In this document: in pieces, positions 51,101 to 63,575 of the stretch | Layout of the letters: every line of letters starts with the position of its first letter | Position numbering within the stretch: position 1 is the stretch's first letter | Origin: Taeniopygia guttata | Lineage: Eukaryota; Chordata; Aves; Passeriformes; Estrildidae | Assembly (NCBI RefSeq): GCF_048771995.1 | Contig: NC_133024.1 | Location: 58,982,501 to 59,046,500 of the forward strand | Reading direction: 5' to 3' | DNA: 64,000 nucleotides | Notes under the pieces: model-generated | What the model was told of the DNA's origin: nothing | What the model saw: the letters and a program-made list of their open reading frames with translations, nothing else | The model's database searches: none | Program-made: the position numbers and the translations under genes

Positions 51101-54100
51101 ATCGTATCAGAAAATTAAAGGATTTGGGAAGGACACTGAAGTTTAACACTCCCTTTATATGAGAAAATTAGCACTCTCAAAGATCTAAGTAAGCATGTTT
51201 AAGGAAAGTCTCTGGTGCCAATAACATAAAAAGTGGCCAAAATTCCTTTTACCATCATCTAGTAATAAAATGTATCATGAAGACAAAAGCAAAATAAAGC
51301 AAGCAAGTACTTAGGAGAGAAGCAGAGATATTAAAGCTATTCAAATGGAAAGAAAGCCATCTGCAGCTGCTTGGGCAATATGAAGGCAAAGTGAGTTAGA
51401 TTAAGTTTTCAAAGTGACAGATAAACACCCTACAGGTGTAACTACCAACATATGGTTCCTTTTTCCACTCCAGACTCCAACTTACTGAAGTGAGAGGGTC
51501 TAGACTACATAAAAGCTGCAGTGATTCAACAACTGATCTATTAGATCCTACTTTTCAACAGAAAACCAGAAAAGCTTTGAAATTCTTAATTACTAAATTT
51601 CTTAAAATGGAATAAGCATCCTCTGTAGCTTCTTTTTAGGTATTGAAGGAAAGGAGTCAAATCCACCAAAAGACTATGATTGCTATTAAGAATTGAAATG
51701 GTATTATTGTAATGATTTACTTTTGTAATGAGTTACTTGTGATTTCACACTTTGATCCCCTTCTGAGTAGTGAGGTGTTTCTTTGTTGTTTTTGTGAGTG
51801 CTAATTGCTGCAGTGCTGTGTTAAATCATTGTTATGCCGGTTTTCCAGAGCAGCAGAATGAATAATTGAATAATTATAAAGGAGAAGTTCATTAAAGTGG
51901 GTATGGCTATAGAAACAACATTTTTTCAGCAATTCAGGGAGGAGTTGTGTACAGTAATGCAAACAACCTGTTGAAAAAATGTTTTTTCCTATCTAGAAAA
52001 TAAAATCTTTTCTGCACACAGCTTCCCTCAGAAGCAGACCAGGGAATTACATAACTGCACTGGGATGAATTTCTTCTCATGCTTCTGTGAGAAACCTCAC
52101 TCTGGGTAGGATTCTAAGTTGAGCCATAGAACTCTGCTGTTATTATGGGTAGTTCACCAAAACTCAAATTCTCAAATGAATGTAAAACCAGATCTTGAGG
52201 GTATTGGAGGTTTAGGAAATTCTATACACCATTGCAGAATAACAGAATACCTTAGAGAGTCTGCAGCACAACACAGAACATTAATAAGAAAACTCTCTTT
52301 CACTTAGGACTTTCAAGACATTTATTTTCTAGTGCAGAAGATGGCAAAAAAAGGGGTCCCATGGTGCTGAACACACTTGAGCCATTCGATCACTGAGTGA
52401 AGGAGTAGTTGTAGTGCTGAGCTGCAATGGGATCTAGGTGCTACCTCTCCAGCTACTATACTTACTGCCTTAAAGAATTTAAGCAGCTACTGCACCCTGT
52501 GAGGAAGCACTGGAGGCGCCATGAAGAAGAGAAAGAAGTTCCATGGAAAACTGAGCATCAAACAAATAACTTAGTTCAAAGAGCCAGTTTAAAAAAAAAA
52601 AAAAAAAAAAAAAAAGAGTAACCTTGTGAGATTCTTCTGACATTTGTGGAGTTAACAACAGATCTTTCAGATCTTTTGCACAGGTCCCAGTCACATGAGT
52701 TAACAGACCTTTTCAGTAACACGGACTGTTACTGTTCTCCAGCAGCTGGAGCAAAACAAGCTTATCAGCTGACCATTGAGGATTTTTCAGACTTAGGAAC
52801 CTCATGTTCCACTACAGGCTCTGTAGTATAAAATGGACACAGGCCTATGTAATACTGTTTTCCCCTCCCCAATTTCTATCACTTCTACTCATTGCAGCCT
52901 GTGTCTGTCTCCAGTCACATTCCTCTGCTATACTTGTCGAAGTTTATTACTTTGTTTGCAATCACTGATCAAAGTTTTTCTGCTCATTATGAACTAATTT
53001 TAAAAGTCCAGGTGGCAACGAAATTCCAGGTGGAAATTTTCACTGATGCAACTGGTGAGACAGTTCACATGACTGGAATGCTAAAGACCTTTAGATAAAA
53101 TTTGTTTAGGGCAAGAGGTGAAGTAGTGAATGCTACAGTAGCAGTGTAACAAAGATCCTGCTAACCTGTCTGTATATCCTGATAATTCAGAAACTAATTG
53201 TGAATGTGCTAAAACATAGAAGACAAGAAGAGAATACAGCAGAGTGGGACAGAGGGAAATTCTTTATAGACCATGAAACCATAGTGGAATTATTTCTTAT
53301 GACTTGTCTGCAGTGAGAGGCAGACTGCAGGGGAGCAATTGTCTTGGGAGAATTCCATTTCAGCAATGTAGCATGGAGGTCACACAACTTATTAGAGTTT
53401 CTAAAATTATTCCTTGCTATCCTTTAACACAGAAAGTATTATTGCTCTCAGTGCAGAGTAACTCAATTATGGTCTCACTATGATGGATAGAGCTCCATGA
53501 ATTCCTGGCCTGGAGTCAGTCAGGGATAACTGGAGATAATAGATGGGGTTTATGTAATGTAGTTTTAATCATATACCATGAGTTTAGAACTATTTGCCCT
53601 GGACTCTTTCTTCAGGCAACAGGGCCAACATGCTAGAAGGCAACATGTCACCCATCTTAAAGCCCTAGGAAGACTCATCTCATGTTAGCTATCCAAGAGG
53701 TAGATTTTTTCCCATCCAGATCCCCTCCATAGTCAATGCAAAGAGCAAGGCACCACCACAATACGAATTACTAAATTCTAAATAGATGTCCAAGACAGGC
53801 AAGGTGATTCCCCTGAACATTGGCTGCTGATACAAAATGGCTATTTTTCCATAGCTGATGAAAATTCTGAATCTGAAGAAAAGCAGATAGAAAGAAAAGC
53901 AAATGAAAAATGGGAGTTGTATGATATGAAAAGCTGCTGAAAAGGAGAGTACTCCACCATGAAAACAAAAACCTTTAGCGAAAAGCCTACTCTGGTTCAC
54001 TGCAAATGGAAATTACTGTTAAAGGCAGCCTCCCACTGCTCCCCATTGTAACACTCAGGAAAACAGGACATCAAATTGTTACATTATTGAACATAATATT

Positions 54101-56225
54101 TTAATGAGAAGCTTGCAGTCCAAGAAATCAATAGGGAAAGCTAGAAATACAAAGGAAAATATGTGGCCAGCAATAAGACAATAAAGAGCCCTTACTAACA
54201 GTGATCTCATGGCTGTGATGGCTTAAAAATTTAAGGCTTGGATGCATCTTACCTTACTTTAGATACCAGAATAGTTATTTACATCAGAACTAGTGACACT
54301 TCACTCCCTCACTCCTTTACAGTCACCTAAGAGGGACTTTTTAGGTCACAATTCCTATCATCATGTAAAGCAATTCAGATAAAGCATCCCTATAAGTGTT
54401 TCTTGACTTCCATGACTAAAAAGGAAGAAGCAGATATAACTGGGAAAAAACTTGAGATAACCAAGCTCTCCTCTGCAAAAATACTTGCTTGCTTTCCTAG
54501 CTGCACCAGTAAACTCAAAATAAATGCACTAGCAATTAAAGAAGTCTTAGCAACAATATGAACTCATAATTTGAGACATGGTAATAATTTTAGTAGAGAT
54601 GCGTGAAAAGGTAGATAATGTATTAGTACTGCACCTGAGGCAGGGCATTCCAGTCCTTTACTAAATATGACAGATATGACAAAGCCTGAGGATAAAATTT
54701 TAATCATGAGCCTCAGATAGCTCAATCCAAGGGGATTGAGAAGGCCACTAGTCTATTAGTGTACATTTTATAGGAATGTTATAAAGTCAGGATTCAATAG
54801 ATTAGAATTCTGTGCCAATACTCAAAAAGAGAAAAAATCTAAACGTCAGTCATTACATGATGGTTATCCTGAAACTGTCCTCCTTGTCCCCTTAAAATTC
54901 CCCACCAAAGCTGTCCTTGTCTCCACAGCATGCAGCCATAAAATAAATCTTTAACTATGTGTAAACAACAAACTGTCTGTACTGTTCCTGGGCTTTCATC
55001 ACATGAAATACGTATTTAATTGAGTCTTTTAACTTAAGGATAGTTGTGCTAGGACTCCTTTGAAGTGTCTGGGAAGAGCCAGACTCTGCCACAAGGCATG
55101 CAAGAGCTGAATCAGCTGCAGGATGCCTTTCTCTTGTCAAGTATTTTTGGAGCCTCAAGCATTGACATTCATACCTTATGTTTCAGCTTTCCAGAACACT
55201 GACCTTGAGACAGAACTGCAATTTCAGACCAAAAGATTCAGTCCAGGCAGAGTTATTTAAGAAGCCTGAAAACACAGGTTTATATGTTGTAAATCTGTAA
55301 CTATCAACTTTCATCAGTTTTAGTCAGCTGTGAGTCTGATAATTCTGAAATATATTCTTCATCAAAGAGGGGGGAGACAAGAATTTTAAACAGAATAATT
55401 CTTACTAAGAAGACAGCGACCTAAGGAAAAATTTGTACCATACAAAACCAAATATTTTTCAATATTTTATAAGAAAAAATGTGCATTGCTTCTATTTTTA
55501 GTGGACTTTGCATTATAACTAAAATTAAAATATAAGATCTGAGATTTAAAAGCATATCAAAAATTAAGACTGAATACATTGAATCCTCCAGTTGTTGTTA
55601 AAGTTGGATAGTGCAGTATCTCCTTTTCATCCTGCACTTTTAGGAAAAAAAAAAGCATTTAGGATTATACATCATGTTCTGTAGAAATGTTAACGCTTCT
55701 CGCGATAAGGATTGACCTTCAAAAGCTGAGGATGAAAGGCGCCTTTACCATGTAAGAAGATGTTTCACCACTGGAGGGAACTATTGGACTTCAGCGCCAG
55801 TGCGGGGAAGCAGCAGCTGCTTTTCAAATGCCGAAAAGTCAGAGCAAACCTTACTGAAATCACTGCAAGTGATAGATTGTCCTAATTAATACAACGTGCA
55901 GATGACAGAAAAACATCGATGCTTTTATGTGACCGTCAATAAGTGTTGAATATATGGCATATAGTATTTATAATAAAATGAGGGATTAAGAAGTTTGCTG
56001 CTCTTGGAAAGATTTAGAGATAATTTTACTGAATTCTGTACAAACATTGAACTACTTTAAATTAAAAAGCTACTGAAAAAGGTAGAAAGAACTCATATGA
56101 TTTCCTCACAGGAGAAATCCCTGTTCAACACAGAGCAGTGTCCTTTGCTCATTATTGTAGCAACCATTTTCAACCAGAATTATATTTAGTGACATGGTAA
56201 AGCTGTCTCTTCTGTTTGCTTTCAC
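48133..56225. other. Intergenic spacer, no established gene
   Basis: Unique AT-rich sequence. Items noted are an exon-like 30-codon frame with a splice donor (49474-49562, plus), a 135-codon plus frame at 50132-50539 without recognisable domain, a 25-base poly-A (52591-52615) and a CpG-containing stretch (55680-55830). Nothing here can be assigned to a known gene. Confidence 0.5.
52591..52615. repeat. Poly-A tract (25 bases)
   Basis: An uninterrupted run of 25 A. The upstream sequence does not resemble a processed gene copy that I can name. Confidence 0.95.
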
Positions 56226-56430
56226 AGAAACATAGAATGGTTTGGCTTAGAAGGGATTTTTAAAAGCCATCTAGTCCAAAACCTCTGGAATGAGCAGGGA
56301 CATGTTCAACTAGACCAGGTTGCTCTAAGCCCAGTCCAACCTGACCTTGAAAGATTTCAGGGATGGGGCATTCACCACCTCTATAGGCAACCTGTGCAAA
56401 TGCCTCATCATGCTTTTAAGGCAGTTCCTC
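56226..56430 (-). mobile_element. CR1 LINE 3' end
   Basis: The plus strand begins AACATAGAATGGTTTGGCTT and continues with CATCTAGTCCAAAACCTC, a CTAGACCAGGTTGCTCTAAG block and CCAGTCCAACCTGACCTTGA. It ends with GGGATGGGGCATTCACCACC and GGCAACCTGTGCAAATGCC. This is the reverse complement of a CR1 3' end, 5'-truncated. Sequence beyond about 56430 is degraded. Confidence 0.92.
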
Positions 56431-59400
56431 AAAAAGCCACTGCCTCCACATGACCCAGAGTTACATGCTACAGCTGCATTTTAACAAAGGATCTAATAAT
56501 TACTTTGGTAGGAATATATTGATGCATTTCAGAAAATCAGTTAAGAGTTCTGAAATTTGGTTTTTTTCCCACCCTCAGCAGCATGATATACCATCAATGC
56601 ATGATGTGGTCATGATTCCTCTTCTCTGAAGCATCATGTAAGATCTATGGCAGAATATAGTGCACTACCTCCTGTCACACTCATGCACACAGCTCTGCAA
56701 GTGACTCTCCAGAGGGACAAAGCAAACTTAGAGATGCAAAGCAGCACAGCACTGGTGTCTAACCCCAAAGCCTCCTTCGCTCCTCCAGTTCTGTTGATCT
56801 TTTTTTATGTTGTTTATCTGCAGCCGTGATGAGAGCAGTGACTTTAGCAGGTTTGTCTGCATTATCTGACACATTTCCTCTGCTTCCAGCACCTGAGATT
56901 GTTGAGTCACATGAAGGGGTTTCCTGTGGAGCAGTGGCTTACAGCACAGGGAAATACCTCCCTTTATCATACAGCATTTGCTGCAAGTCATGGGTGATTC
57001 AACAGCTGTATATTTTCCCTATCAAGTGTGGAATTCCCGCAGTATTCTCCTAGTCGTTGACATTGTATTTTTGGAATAAATCCAGTTTCCTGTGCTTTAA
57101 AATTTTCCTAGGTGGTGCTTAGGACTCGGCTGGTAAGTTTTCCCACACTTAGTTATTTACATGCCCACTGCTCATTGCTGTTTTGCTGTTCAGAATGGGC
57201 AATCACTCTTCTTGCCATTCTCTGCAGAGCATTGAAGCCTGAAATTCTTCCCTTAGCCCCACACCCATCCTCAGAAATTACTGATATGGATTTGGCAGCA
57301 CAGTTTTCCAATGGGAGCTTCATGTGAGAACTTCATGTAATAAGAATACAAAGTTCATTCACTAAGTTATTTCCCAAAAATAATAAACCATTCTCCTATT
57401 GTCTGTGCTTGCTTGCTAAGTGTGGAAAAATGCCCTGAAATCAAACTGCTACAGTTCAATGTTGTACCAAGAAAAACATGCCACAAGAGGTTACTAGGAT
57501 TTGTTGAAACTAGACATTGTTATAAAAAGCTACATAACTTCTCTTTTTTTTTTTTTCATTTGTTGTACAGAATGCCAATAGTTTAGAGAAGGCAGTAGTT
57601 TATATTTCCTTGTTTCAGCTGACTTTTTTTTTTCTCTCCAGATGAGGTTTTCTCCCAATTAACTGTAATTCCCTACTAAAATGTTTATACCTTCCTTATA
57701 TTTATTTTCTGAATGTTAAATTTGAGATGCTGCACCTGGGAAAATATGTAAGTATTTTAAGTACTTTGCTGTATAAAATTCTGTTTAATGCAAGTGTGCA
57801 AAATGTGTTTGATCCTCTAAAATGTGGTGTTTAGCACTGAATACAGATTTCAGGTGTAGTCACTGGCTAAAGTAAAAGTCTGTTGGTAACTGAGGACAAA
57901 GCTTCCAAAATTAAAAATGAATCAACTCATGTTTTAAGGCAGTTGAGTTAAACACAAAAATGTTGTATCTATGTGGGATGAGAGATTATAATTGCGGCAT
58001 TTAACTAGGACACTGATGTGGGATGACAACAACAATCAGTGTATGCATAATGTAATAAAACTTGTTTTTTTCAATATATATATTTAGATGGACTAAGTTG
58101 TGTCTCAAATACTCTAGTAACTACTAGGGATTCCCTGGTACTAGCTGAACTCTGTAGCAAAAGAAGATGTTGGCCATTTGTAATTCCTTCCAATTCACAT
58201 CCTGATTTTACTAAGAAACCCATCTATGCAGGCCAGATGTTGCATGGTTTAGCTGTGCCCTCATACTAATGGAGCGAGCTTTGAAAATTAAAGTATGCCT
58301 TGGCTTCTCAGTCTTATTGCCACAAAATGTAGCTACAGTTCAAGGGTGTATACTGAAAACGCAAGTTTTACACTGAAGAAAAAGGAGGAATACACCTTTA
58401 GTAGCTGAGATCCCATTAAGGGGTCAAGGGTCACAGTAGGACAAAGACATGGGCTCTCTTGCAAAGGGGAAGAAGGAGTATAAGACAACTTAGACCTTGG
58501 ATGATAGGAAGGTGCTTGTATAGAAGGGAACATTTCCTCCACATGTAGCAGTAAAAGGAGTACTATACACAGCCCTTGCATGCACCCCTGTTAAATTATA
58601 TTAAACAATTTCAAAACATGTACGAAGAACCATAGAAGTAATTTGAGATACCAGAAATTACTGAAATTTATGAAAAGGAACAAGGAGGATGTAAGTCCCA
58701 GGTATTTATTTGAGATTAGTGAGTCATTCTGCACATGTGTTGATAACACCGAAACATCCTGATTTCCAGGTAATTCACTGGTCAGAAAGAAAAACAAAGG
58801 TGTGATATTGTTCTTACATAAGAAAGTTTGGATTGTTTGCTATAGTTGTTTTCAACTCATAATAACTGCAAGGCTAAACTGTGATATTAGACCATGGTAA
58901 CAGATGTCAAAGTGAACTTAGCTGAAGTAAGATACAAAACAGATTTTGATATTTTTAATTGTTCTGGAGCAGAACTAATGAGAAACTAAAAATAAAAACA
59001 AGACAATATCAGTGGTAAAAGGCATACTTAAGGGTACATCATTTTACGACCCCGAGAATGTTGGATGTTGTACCACTTTGGGGGGGATACATTAAGCTAA
59101 AGCTGTTAGTCAGGTCTGATAATCAATAGCTTTAGAAGGCTTGAACTATTTAACACATCAAGAAGACAGCACATTACTATTATTATTTATATCATTGTAC
59201 TTGATATAATGTACACTCATTTCATTTGATAGATGAATAAATGGAAACTAGGAATCATGAAAAATAAAAGAAGAGCAGTTAATTGCTGAAATTAACAATA
59301 ACACAGTAAATTCTCCAACTTTTCAGATCTGGACCCTTTCCAGAAGACACACATGCATAAAATGGATGCTATTTTGCTCTGTGTTGGGATAAACAATTGT

Positions 59401-59477
59401 AATGTTACAGTTTCATGCTACATACACAGTAAGAATCAATATTCAGGACATATTGTTACTATAGATTATGATATTGG
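56431..59477. other. Intergenic spacer downstream of CCDC122, no gene seen
   Basis: AT-rich unique sequence with a short poly-T (57544-57556) and a small AT tract near 58074. Frames such as 56728-56991 and 58333-58581 (both minus) have no recognisable domain. Confidence 0.5.
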
Positions 59478-60723
59478 AGTTTTTATTTCTACTTTATTAC
59501 TGTAATGAAAGCAGCCTAGTTCGTACTACTGCAAAGGAAAAAGACTGAGCAAAAAAGTCTTGAGAGACTAACAACATTGAGAGAGATTCTTAATGAATCA
59601 GGATATTGCTTAAAATAACTTTATATTAAGTGAAATAACATATTAAGGGTAATGTAAATATACATTAATATATGAAGGTAATAATGGTACTCTAAGATAA
59701 CAATATACAAGCAGTTTAACATTTTTTACAGTAAATAGTCAAGTCTTCATTTTATATTCATGGGTAAAGGTAAATCTAAATTATTCAAGACAACACCTTA
59801 AATAAAAAGCTACTTCCATAGAACAGATAAACATTACAAGTTATGTCCAAGCAGAACGACTGCCTTAAGTGTAAGAGTAGGGAAAGTATTGTAAACTTTT
59901 CAAATCCCCCCAGGCAATATAAAAATAAAAAGAAAGTAAAGGAAAATGGGTGCTGTTCACTACTGTTTTAACAAGATTTTTTAATACATTGTCATTTATG
60001 TTGAGTCATCTTAGATCATTAAGCACTAAGATGTTAGATGGCTGATATTAGTTAAAATCCTCTAGACGATAAATTCCTCTATCATCAATCTGTAATGTAT
60101 TCCTGTTTCTTGAGGGTGAGTTGTTCTATTTTACAAGCTGTCCAGATCTGGTACTCCCTCCTCTTTGCTAACATCTATTAGACCAGTTGAAGTCAGATTA
60201 TTTGAAGTCCAGTTATGAGCGTACTTGTTCCAAAGCCTTTTACACCTGGACAGCCTTTGGCCCCCATGCCAAAACATCCCGGCAGACTGCAGAGCAAAAT
60301 ACGGGCTATCAAAGCTTTCAGAGTTCCTTAGCAAGTCGCAATAAAAAGATATGGATAAAGGACAAAAGAACTTCGGTGTCTCAGGAGTGCAGATAGATAC
60401 CAATATTAATTTCTCTCTAAGAGACCAAGTGAAATATGAATGAACTTCCCAAATCTTGTTTGGTTGACTTTCAAATAACTTTTTAGATAAAACATATTTC
60501 GAAAACACCTTGAAGTGTCAATAACTTTTTTCCTGAACAGCTATTTCTGAACAGCCATTTCATTATTGTGGCTATTAGTTTACACCACAAAATGAAAGAC
60601 AAAACCATTAAAAAGAAAGAAATCACTGAGGCCAGTTATCAGGCTATTTAAGATTTGTAGCATTTCCAGAAAAAACTCCCCTGCCTGGAAAAGATTATGT
60701 ACATTCTATCTTTGTTAAGTTTA
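59478..60723 (-). other. CCDC122: Probable CCDC122 3' untranslated region (extent uncertain)
   Basis: This stretch lies directly downstream of the CCDC122 stop codon on the minus strand. A minus-strand AATAAA overlaps the stop codon (60720-60725) and is probably too close to be the only poly(A) signal. The next AATAAA hexamers in this direction are a tandem pair at 59493-59498 and 59482-59487, about 1.2 kb downstream. A variant ATTAAA sits at 59980-59985. The 3' end could be at any of these, so the extent given is a guess. The stretch contains a 125-codon minus-strand open frame (60131-60508) that resembles nothing I know and is probably chance. Confidence 0.35.
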
Positions 60724-60888
<165 letters not shown>

Positions 60889-61049
60889 CTAATAAAAGAA
60901 AAAAACAAACATTTCATTCCAGTAAAACTATTTACAGAGGTGAGCTCAGCTCACCTAATTCTGTCCAAGTATATATTCTGACAGTTGGCCAAATTATTCC
61001 ACATTTATGTTTAGCTACTGAAGAGACAGAGACATCTAGGAAGCCATTC

Positions 61050-63205
61050 ACAGAATTACTATGTTGGAAGAGACCTTTCAAGATCATCGAGTCCAACCCA
61101 CACCCCACCACCTCAACTAAACCATAGCACTGAGTGCCACATCCAGTCTTTTTTAAAACACATCCAAGGATGGTGACTGCACCACCTCCCCAGGCAGGCC
61201 ATTCCAGAAACTTATGACTGTCTGTGAAAAACTTTTTCCTAATATCCAACCTATATTCCCTTTGACACAGCTTGATACGGTGTCCCCTTGTTCTGTCAGT
61301 TGCTGCTTGAAAAAAGAGACCAACCCCCACCTGACTAAAATAATCTTTCAGGAAGTTGTAGAGAGGGATAAGGTCACTCCTGAGTTTCCTTTTCTCCAGG
61401 CAAACACCCCCAGCTCCCTCAGTCATTCCTCACAGGGCTTGTGTTCCAAGCCCCTCACCAGCCTCATTGCCCTCCTCTGGACTTGCTCAAGTGTCTCAAA
61501 GTCCTTCCCAAACTGAGGGGCCCAGAACTGGACACAGCACTCAAGGTGGGGCCTCACCAGTGCCGAGTGCAGGGGGAAAATGACCTCCCTGCTCCTGCTG
61601 GCCACACCATTCCTGATACAGGCCAGGAGCCCTTGGCCTTCTTGGCCAGCAGGGCACACTGCTGGCTCCTGTTCAGCTGGCTGTAGACCAGCACCCCCAG
61701 GTCCCTTTCTGCCTGGGCACTGTCCAGCCATACCATCCCCAGCCTATAACACTGCAGGGAGTTATTGTGGCCAAAATGCAGGACTCAGCACTTGGATTTA
61801 TTAAACGTCATCCTGTTAGACTCTGGCCATCCATTCAACTGTTCCAAGTCTCTCTGCAAAACCCTCCTACCCTCCAAAAGATTTACACATGATCCCAGCT
61901 TAGTGTTATCCACAAACCTACTAATGAAAGACTCCATCCCCCTCATCCATGTTATCTATAAAGATATTAAACAGAACTGGCCCCAGCACAGACCCCTAGG
62001 GGACACCACTGGTGACTGGCCCCAGCTGGATGCAGCACCGCTCACCAGCACTCTCTGGGCCTGGCCATCCAGACAGTTCCTAACCCAGCACAGAGTGCTC
62101 CTGTCCAAGCCATGGGCTGCCAGCTTTTCAAGGAGTGTGCTGTGGGAAACAGTGTCAAAGGCCTTGCTGAAGTCCAGGTACACATCCACAGCCTTTCCTG
62201 CATCCACCAGGCAGGTCATTTGGTCATAAAAGAAGATCAGCTTGCACAAACATGACCTAGCCCTCCTAAACCCATGCTGGCTGGGTCTGATACCCCGGCC
62301 ATCCTGTAAGTGTTGTGTGATAGCACTCAGTATGAACTGTTCCATAACCTTACTGCGTACTGAGGTCAGGCTAACCAACCTATAATTAACAGGATCCTCC
62401 TTCTCACCCTTTTTATGAATGGGCATCACATTGGCCAGCTTCCAGTCATTTGGAACCTAACCACAGAGACAGTACTATTGGTAAATGATGGAGAGTGGCT
62501 TCATAAGCTCATCTGCCAGCTCCCTCATCACCCTGGGATGGATCCCATCTGGTCCCATGGATTTATGAATATCCAAGCATCCCAGCAGTTCTCTGACTGC
62601 CTCTTCTTGGACAATGGGGGGACCATTCTGCCACCCAATACCATCAGCCTACCCAAGAGGACAGCTGTCCTGAAGGGAAGTCATCTTCCCACTAAGAACT
62701 GAGACAAAGAAGGCTTTAAGCACTTCTGTCTTCTCCCATCTGCAGTTACTAAGTTCCCTTCTGCATCTAATAAAGAATAAAGACTAGTCTTACTCTTCCT
62801 TTTACCATTAATATATTTATAAAAACATTTTTTATTATCATTTACAAAAGTCTCCATTTTAAGTTCAAACTGAGCTTTGGCCTCCCTAATTTTTTTCCTA
62901 CATACTGTAGCAGCCTTTCTAAATACTTCCTAAGAGACCTGACCCTCCTTCCAAGATAATACATTCTTTTTCTATTCCTAAATTCCTCCAAAACCTCCTT
63001 GCCCATCCAGGCTGGTTGTTTGCCTCATCAACTTATCTTTTGGCACACAGGGACAGTCTTGTTCCTGTGCCCTCAAGATCTCCATTTTGAAGCATGCCAA
63101 CCCTTCCTGAACTCCTTTGTTTTTAAGGACTGCTTCCCAAGGCACTCTCTGAATAAGTCTGGACAGACACTTCCTTTTTGGAGGGTTCCATTTGATTACA
63201 CACAT
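61050..63205 (-). mobile_element. CR1 LINE ORF2 remnant (2.1 kb)
   Basis: Read on the minus strand from 63205, it enters just after the endonuclease: PWEAVLKNKGVQEGL (about 63141), then LRAQEQDCPCVPK. The reverse transcriptase follows with KKGEKEDPVNYRLVSLTS (about 62411), KVMEQFILSAI, SQHGFRRARSCLCKL, YLDFSKAFDTVSH (about 62170) and DGQAQRVLVSG. The FADD box has become FVDN (about 61914). The C-terminal region reads [41 protein letters not shown] and [19 protein letters not shown] (about 61520). The 3' end GTTGGACTCGATGATCTTGA is at 61100-61081. It is dead (frameshifts, broken catalytic box) but less decayed than the copy at 13.8-16.8 kb. It sits in the last intron of CCDC122 in gene orientation. 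Confidence 0.95.
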
Positions 63206-63442
63206 TCATACTAACTATAGCTTTCAAATGCATACAAACCATTACTACCAGAAAGCCTAAAACCTACCAAACAACAGAAACTCTGCAAACAATGCACAGT
63301 AAACCGTACTTAGCAAGAAAACCCATAATCCTGTGCAAACTGCCTTGAAAACTGCCGTGCTGCACCTTCAGAGACATATCACACCCCTGGTAGGCGGCTC
63401 CTATTCACCACACTCCCTAGAGGCCTCATTTAATCAGCACAC

Positions 63443-63575
63443 TACTCAGTGACGGAGGAAGCCCTGCCTCAGACCCTCAAGCACAAGCAACACACCTGCT
63501 CAGCATTCCTACAAGCAGCCACTCAGCAACGGAGGAAGCCCCACTCTAGTCCTGCATGGCCCTCAAGTATTCATC
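63443..63575. repeat. Two-copy tandem duplication, period 77 bp
   Basis: The segment around ACTCAGTGACGGAGGAAGCC (about 63443) recurs as ACTCAGCAACGGAGGAAGCC (63521), each followed about 20-30 bases later by CCCTCAAG. The period is 77 bases. It is a diverged minisatellite-like duplication in the CCDC122 intron. Confidence 0.75.

Noticed and set aside
52427..52621. Possible processed pseudogene ending in the 25-A tract.
   Set aside because: No recognisable parent coding sequence and no target duplication seen. A simple poly-A repeat is the simpler reading.
61765..62229. 154-codon plus-strand frame.
   Set aside because: It is the antisense shadow of the CR1 ORF2 at 61050-63205.
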